Shown: in pieces, positions 60,501 through 64,000 of the stretch
How the letters are laid out: every line of letters begins with the position of its first letter
Numbering within the stretch: the first letter of the stretch is position 1
Assembly: GCA_036245525.1 (NCBI GenBank)
Contig: BTPG01000005.1
Coordinates: 174,266,784-174,330,783, forward strand
Length of the DNA stretch: 64,000 nt
Direction: 5' to 3'
From: Semisulcospira habei
Lineage: Eukaryota; Mollusca; Gastropoda; Semisulcospiridae
Translations under genes and position numbers: made by a program
Notes under the pieces: model-generated
What the model was told of the DNA's origin: nothing
Database searches by the model: none
What the model saw: only the letters and a program-made list of their open reading frames with translations

Positions 60501-60592
60501 GTAGATGGATCGACCATGATAATTCAAGGGTAGTGCCAGTTAAACTTGGCGCTCTGGCACAACGCTTGCATTGTCATGGTCAATCCATCTTC
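60501..60592. repeat. Palindrome family 1, copy 4 (degenerate right arm)
   Basis: GATGGATCGACCATGATAAT and TCAAGGGTAGTGCCAG on the left; CATTGTCATGGTCAATCCATC on the right with part of the arm missing. Confidence 0.75.
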
Positions 60593-60928
60593 TGATGTGC
60601 ATCGGGGCTAAATGGGTTAAGTGTGACTGGACTGTGGTTTGTATTTTATCTCCCAGGATCATGAATCATTGAAAATCCAGGATGTATGGTTGCAGACTTT
60701 GTACAAATATGTCCGAGTGCTTGGCTGGATAACTGTTTTGCTCGTATGTATGCACTGGTACATATGTGATTGTTTTGGACTCCTGTTTTTGACATGGCGG
60801 AAATTGTGGGGAATCATGTGTCATGGAATAAAATCAAACTGCAATATTACCATGTGTGTTTGTGTGTGTGTGTTGTAGAAACACCCATGGTCATCTTCCA
60901 CTAAAAGAATCACTTTGCTCTGTTAACC

Positions 60929-61147
60929 TGTATCATTCGGAATACACCAGTGTGTGAAATAAGTGTGACTAAAATAATTCAAGGGTAGTGCCAGAATAGC
61001 TTGGGGCCTCTAGGTGCCAAGCTATTCTGGCACTACCCTTGAACTAAAGCCATTGATCTATGTACTTGTCCGTAAGTACTATAATGTAGCTTACATATGG
61101 CAGTGTACAAATTTGAAGCTTTTAGCCTCCGTAGGATATGGGTTAAG
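60929..61147 (+). repeat. ~200-bp dispersed repeat, copy 1, containing a complete palindrome
   Basis: Shares CATTCGGAATACACCAGTGT and GTGAAATAAGT at the left, and GTACTATAATGTAGCTTACA, GGCAGTGTACAAATTTGAAG at the right with 62741-62938. In this copy a whole family-1 palindrome (60978-61043: TTCAAGGGTAGTGCCAGAAT through to its complement) is present. Confidence 0.85.
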
Positions 61148-61278
61148 GAATAAATCTACCTTGGCCACGTAAATCTGGCCAGCATAGGTTTGTGCACCTG
61201 TATGTATCCTGACGGGTTGATACTTGCACAGTTACAGGCTGCATTATCGCAGACTGCAATGTCCATTGCCCTGAGGGT

Positions 61279-61345
61279 CTTGGGGTGGGGTTAGCTACCT
61301 TTTAGTTCCCAGGGTCACCCTGTCAGACCCGCAGGGTGGGTTTTT
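61279..61345. repeat. Copy of the repeat found inside D2b
   Basis: GGGGTGGGGTTAGCTACCTT, TTAGTTCCCAGGGTCACCCT and CAGGGTGGGTTTTTCTC match 31600-31660 with few differences. Confidence 0.6.
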
Positions 61346-61460
61346 CTCTTTTCATTACCTCCCCTCAACTACGTCTCGGGTAGAATGTTTGCCATACCAT
61401 TTGTAGACACAAAGCAAACCGGGGCTCATAGAAGTTATTCCTAAATCAGATTGTGTTCCC

Positions 61461-61473
61461 TGATACTCGAAGT
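61461..61473. repeat. Target-site duplication of RTE 3' stub, left
   Basis: TGATACTCGAAGT occurs here and at 61624-61636, exact. Confidence 0.85.
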
Positions 61474-61623
61474 ACTTACTTACTTACGCCTGTCACCCCT
61501 ACCCGGGTATAGGCCGTCGACGAGAGACCTCCAGCAACTCCTGTCCTGTGCTTCTCCTTTGATTCTGCTCCAGGTGGTTCCCAGTATCTTGATGTCAGCT
61601 TGGAGGTCTCGACGCCAGGAGTT
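61474..61623 (-). mobile_element. RTE-like LINE 3' stub, 150 bp
   Basis: It carries only the terminal 150 bp of the R1-R3 family (ACTTACTTACTTACGCCTGT through GGAGGTCTCGACGCCAGGAG). The exact 13-bp duplication on both sides makes this a severely 5'-truncated target-primed insertion. Confidence 0.88.
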
Positions 61624-62740
61624 TGATACTCGAAGTGTTCAGGCAGAAATATGGAACATTTTGCTTGATCGATGTGATCGCTTCCCCTAAATGACTGACT
61701 GATCTGTGACGAACAGAATTCCCGTGGCACAGTTAACTACAGATGAGTATCTCAAACGGGGGACTGACGGCTCAGGACAAAAAAAATCCCCTTGAGAAGG
61801 AACATGCAAAATCCGTGACCTGTGTGCTGTAACCTGACGCTGCCCTCTGGTCATAGTGTAGGTTTGGATAATATCAATTGGAAATGATACATTGGACTGT
61901 CACAGTAATGTCTTCACGTGGTCTGCCTGATGGGACCAACCCAGAAAAATCTCTTCACTTGAATTCTTGCCTCAATGGAAAAGATAAGTACATCCCGGAA
62001 AGCAAAAAGCCATAGGTCGAAAGCGGTGGCCTTCGACAGCCTGATAACCATTTGCATGCTGGAATGTAATCAATTTCAGTCTGTGTACACATGTCTATTT
62101 TTTTAAAGGGTTTTCACTTGTTCTTGCTTAGTGTGTTCTTTTTCTTTTGGGGATTTCTGTGCATTTTACACGTTTTACAGTCACCTTTTTGGTCTGGATT
62201 CTCGAAAGGACCCCACATAATTGATGATAGTACACTGAACCACACACGGGTTCGTACTCGTAGCAGATGGTACAAATGTCTTTGATTTTTGCCTTTGCTT
62301 GCTAAAGCCTACTGCTCACACATCATAATAATTATGACCAAACGTGTCCAGTCTTATTTTCAATTGATACAGGAATTGCGTATCCAGAGTACATGTTTCT
62401 GGGATGGACCAGCACCCGCTGCTAGTACTCTGGAAGAGCTGTGCCGCCATCGAAAAATATGCTATAATATTGTGAACTGTTATCTGCCGCATGCATGAAG
62501 TCGGCGAATGAACTGTCGAACCAGGTTGGGCAACCCAACCAACGAACTAACCAGCCAGCAATCAATCAGTCAACTTTGCTTGACCAAAATCTAAACACGC
62601 GTATTTATTTTATTACACGCACTTATTTAGTATCGCTTTTTTCCAATCATTTATCTCAGCATACACATAAATTGTATACATCCACCGCTCGTGTCTTTGA
62701 CAACTCTGCACCAGTCACCTGAAAAGATAATATTTTTTAA

Positions 62741-62938
62741 CCCTTAACATTCGGAATACACCAGTGTGTGAAATAAGTTTGACTAAGCATTAGGCGCCAA
62801 GCTATTCTGGCACCACCCTTGAACTAAAACCATTGGTCTATATCCTTATCTGCAAGTACTATAATGTAGCTTGTATATGGCAGTGTACAAATTTAAAGCT
62901 TTTAGCCTCAGTAAGATCTGGATTAAAGCACGGTTCAC
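62741..62938 (+). repeat. ~200-bp dispersed repeat, copy 2, with only one palindrome arm
   Basis: The ends match 60929-61147, but where copy 1 has the complete palindrome this copy has only the right arm (GGCGCCAAGCTATTCTGGCA CCACCCTTGAACTA, 62792-62825). Confidence 0.85.
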
Positions 62939-63069
62939 AACTTTTTCACCTGTTCAGTGCCAGTTGACCCGCAGGCTGTGGGTGTGTTTCTGAATTCTTT
63001 GTCAATTCAACCCCAAAATGTCCTAGCTTTCCTAGGAACACTGGATTCAAATTGGTGTCAGCAAGTGGC

Positions 63070-63117
63070 GTAGATCCTCATGAGCCCCCGCGACTGCGGG
63101 GGCTCATGAGGATCTAC
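63070..63117. repeat. Palindrome family 2, perfect 48-bp copy
   Basis: GTAGATCCTCATGAGCCCCC GC, loop GACT, then the exact complement: 22-bp perfect arms. The outer text GGTGTCAGCAAGTGGC (63053 on) is the complement of the GCCTCTTGCTGACACC flank in other copies. A further half copy is at 63405-63432. Confidence 0.92.
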
Positions 63118-63909
63118 ACCTTGCATTTGGGTGATTTGTAGATTTTCTCGGCACGCAACAAGTTAACTGAGGAAAACAGTTGCAGTATTTGATGGCCTTA
63201 TGCCATGAACAAGTCCGGTCAAGTAACTAAGGCACAGTGCTTTACGTGTACTGGCAACATTTAAAATGCAGTTTAGAAATAGGTGTGATATTTTGATTAC
63301 AAAGGCGTTTAACAACTATACTGTCACTAGACGCAGGCTGCATGATGGAAATAATTGTAAAATAAATGTCAAAGGAACATGGATACTCTGAAACCCTTTC
63401 AACAAGAGGCATAGATCCTCATGAGCCTCCGCATGCTGGCATCAGGCCATGGTCACTGGCGGTTTGGGGCAGATAGCTAGCCTTGGTCAATGACCACTGA
63501 GTGGCTGTTCATTTATTTACACAAGCTGTGTAGAATCATGGCCAATAGTTCAGATACCGAGGTCAATGACGGAAGACTGGTGACTGGGCAGCTTGACGTT
63601 ACCCATACATAAGATAACAGCTGATCATATCAGCAACAAGTTAAATACGGGTGGATGTGTCTGATCAGGTATTGTATAAGCACGGAAATGTTAAACGTTT
63701 TGGACTAAACGTAATTTGCCACCAGAAACCGAATAAAATTACACCAAACCCAGGTTCAAACTCGTGACCTTTCATGACACGTGAGAGTCGGTCTGTCGGC
63801 TCTTCCAAGCATGGATCGGTTTTAGCCGGCCATTAACACATTCCATCCCAGGACCGAAATCCCCAAATTTGGAATTTGCCCTCTGGAGGACTGTGTTACA
63901 ATTCTAGGA

Positions 63910-64000
63910 CAGATCGAGCATGATAGTTCAATGTTGGTGCAAGAATAGCTTGGCGCCTACGGACACCAAGCTATTCTGGCACCGCCCTTGATCTATCATG
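63910..64000. repeat. Palindrome family 1, copy at window end (cut)
   Basis: AGATCGAGCATGATAGTTCA, ATGTTGGTGCAAGAATAGCT, TGGCGCC and the matching right arm GACACCAAGCTATTCTGGCA CCGCCCTTGATCTATCATG; the outer right end lies beyond the window. Confidence 0.85.

Overview
The window looks like nuclear DNA of a metazoan, most likely a lophotrochozoan and my best guess a gastropod mollusc. That guess rests on the intron-rich gene, the repeat types (DIRS, RTE and RNase H-bearing LINEs, AGGTCA-type intron repeats) and the ATT/TAAC-tailed elements; no sequence here fixes the species. One host gene runs left to right. I recovered seven exons of a lethal(3)malignant-brain-tumor-like (L3MBTL family) chromatin reader: 12110-12195, 20549-20774, 35812-36040, 45802-45963, 46159-46226, 46355-46587 and 54019-54147. 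All have canonical AG/GT boundaries, all junction phases agree, and together they encode 376 residues: the last MBT repeat, two CCHHC zinc fingers, a linker and a C-terminal SAM domain ending in TGA. The first two MBT repeats and the N-terminus must lie left of the window.

The introns are swollen by transposons. Three copies of one RNase H-containing LINE (called A, B, C) each keep an uninterrupted 1230-codon ORF2: A is cut by the left edge (to about 4030), B spans 25191-31195, C spans 39607-45641. B and C are full length with target-site duplications of about 13-14 bp. Five copies of DIRS-type tyrosine-recombinase retrotransposons are present in decayed form: a minus-strand 5' part (4031-11505, interrupted), D1 (13500-19370), D2a (5' part, 21318 to about 24300), D2b (about 24300-35268, split by LINE B) and D3 (47394-53090). 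A minus-strand RTE-like LINE occurs as a broken long copy (4360-8591), an internally deleted copy (8592-10039), a 551-bp 5'+3' derivative (7949-8499), a C-terminal half copy (38071-39472) and a 150-bp 3' stub (61474-61623). The left part is a nest: DIRS is split by the long RTE, which carries the mini-RTE and has the second RTE at its edge, and the DIRS is also hit by LINE A.

Between the large elements are a hAT-like MITE (11607-12051), long AGGTCA-containing intron repeats (12281-13499, 19371-20230, 36085-37870) and a composite foldback insertion (36705-37351) that carries a dense array of AAGGTCA half-sites between two inverted MITEs. The 3' flank (54148-64000) has no recognisable further gene. 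It is rich in short near-perfect palindromes of at least three families, plus a tRNA-derived SINE at 59611-60012.

Functionally, the only host coding content is the L3MBTL-like gene, a methyl-lysine-reading chromatin compaction factor. Everything else is mobile DNA whose nesting order, lesions and target-site duplications can be read directly.
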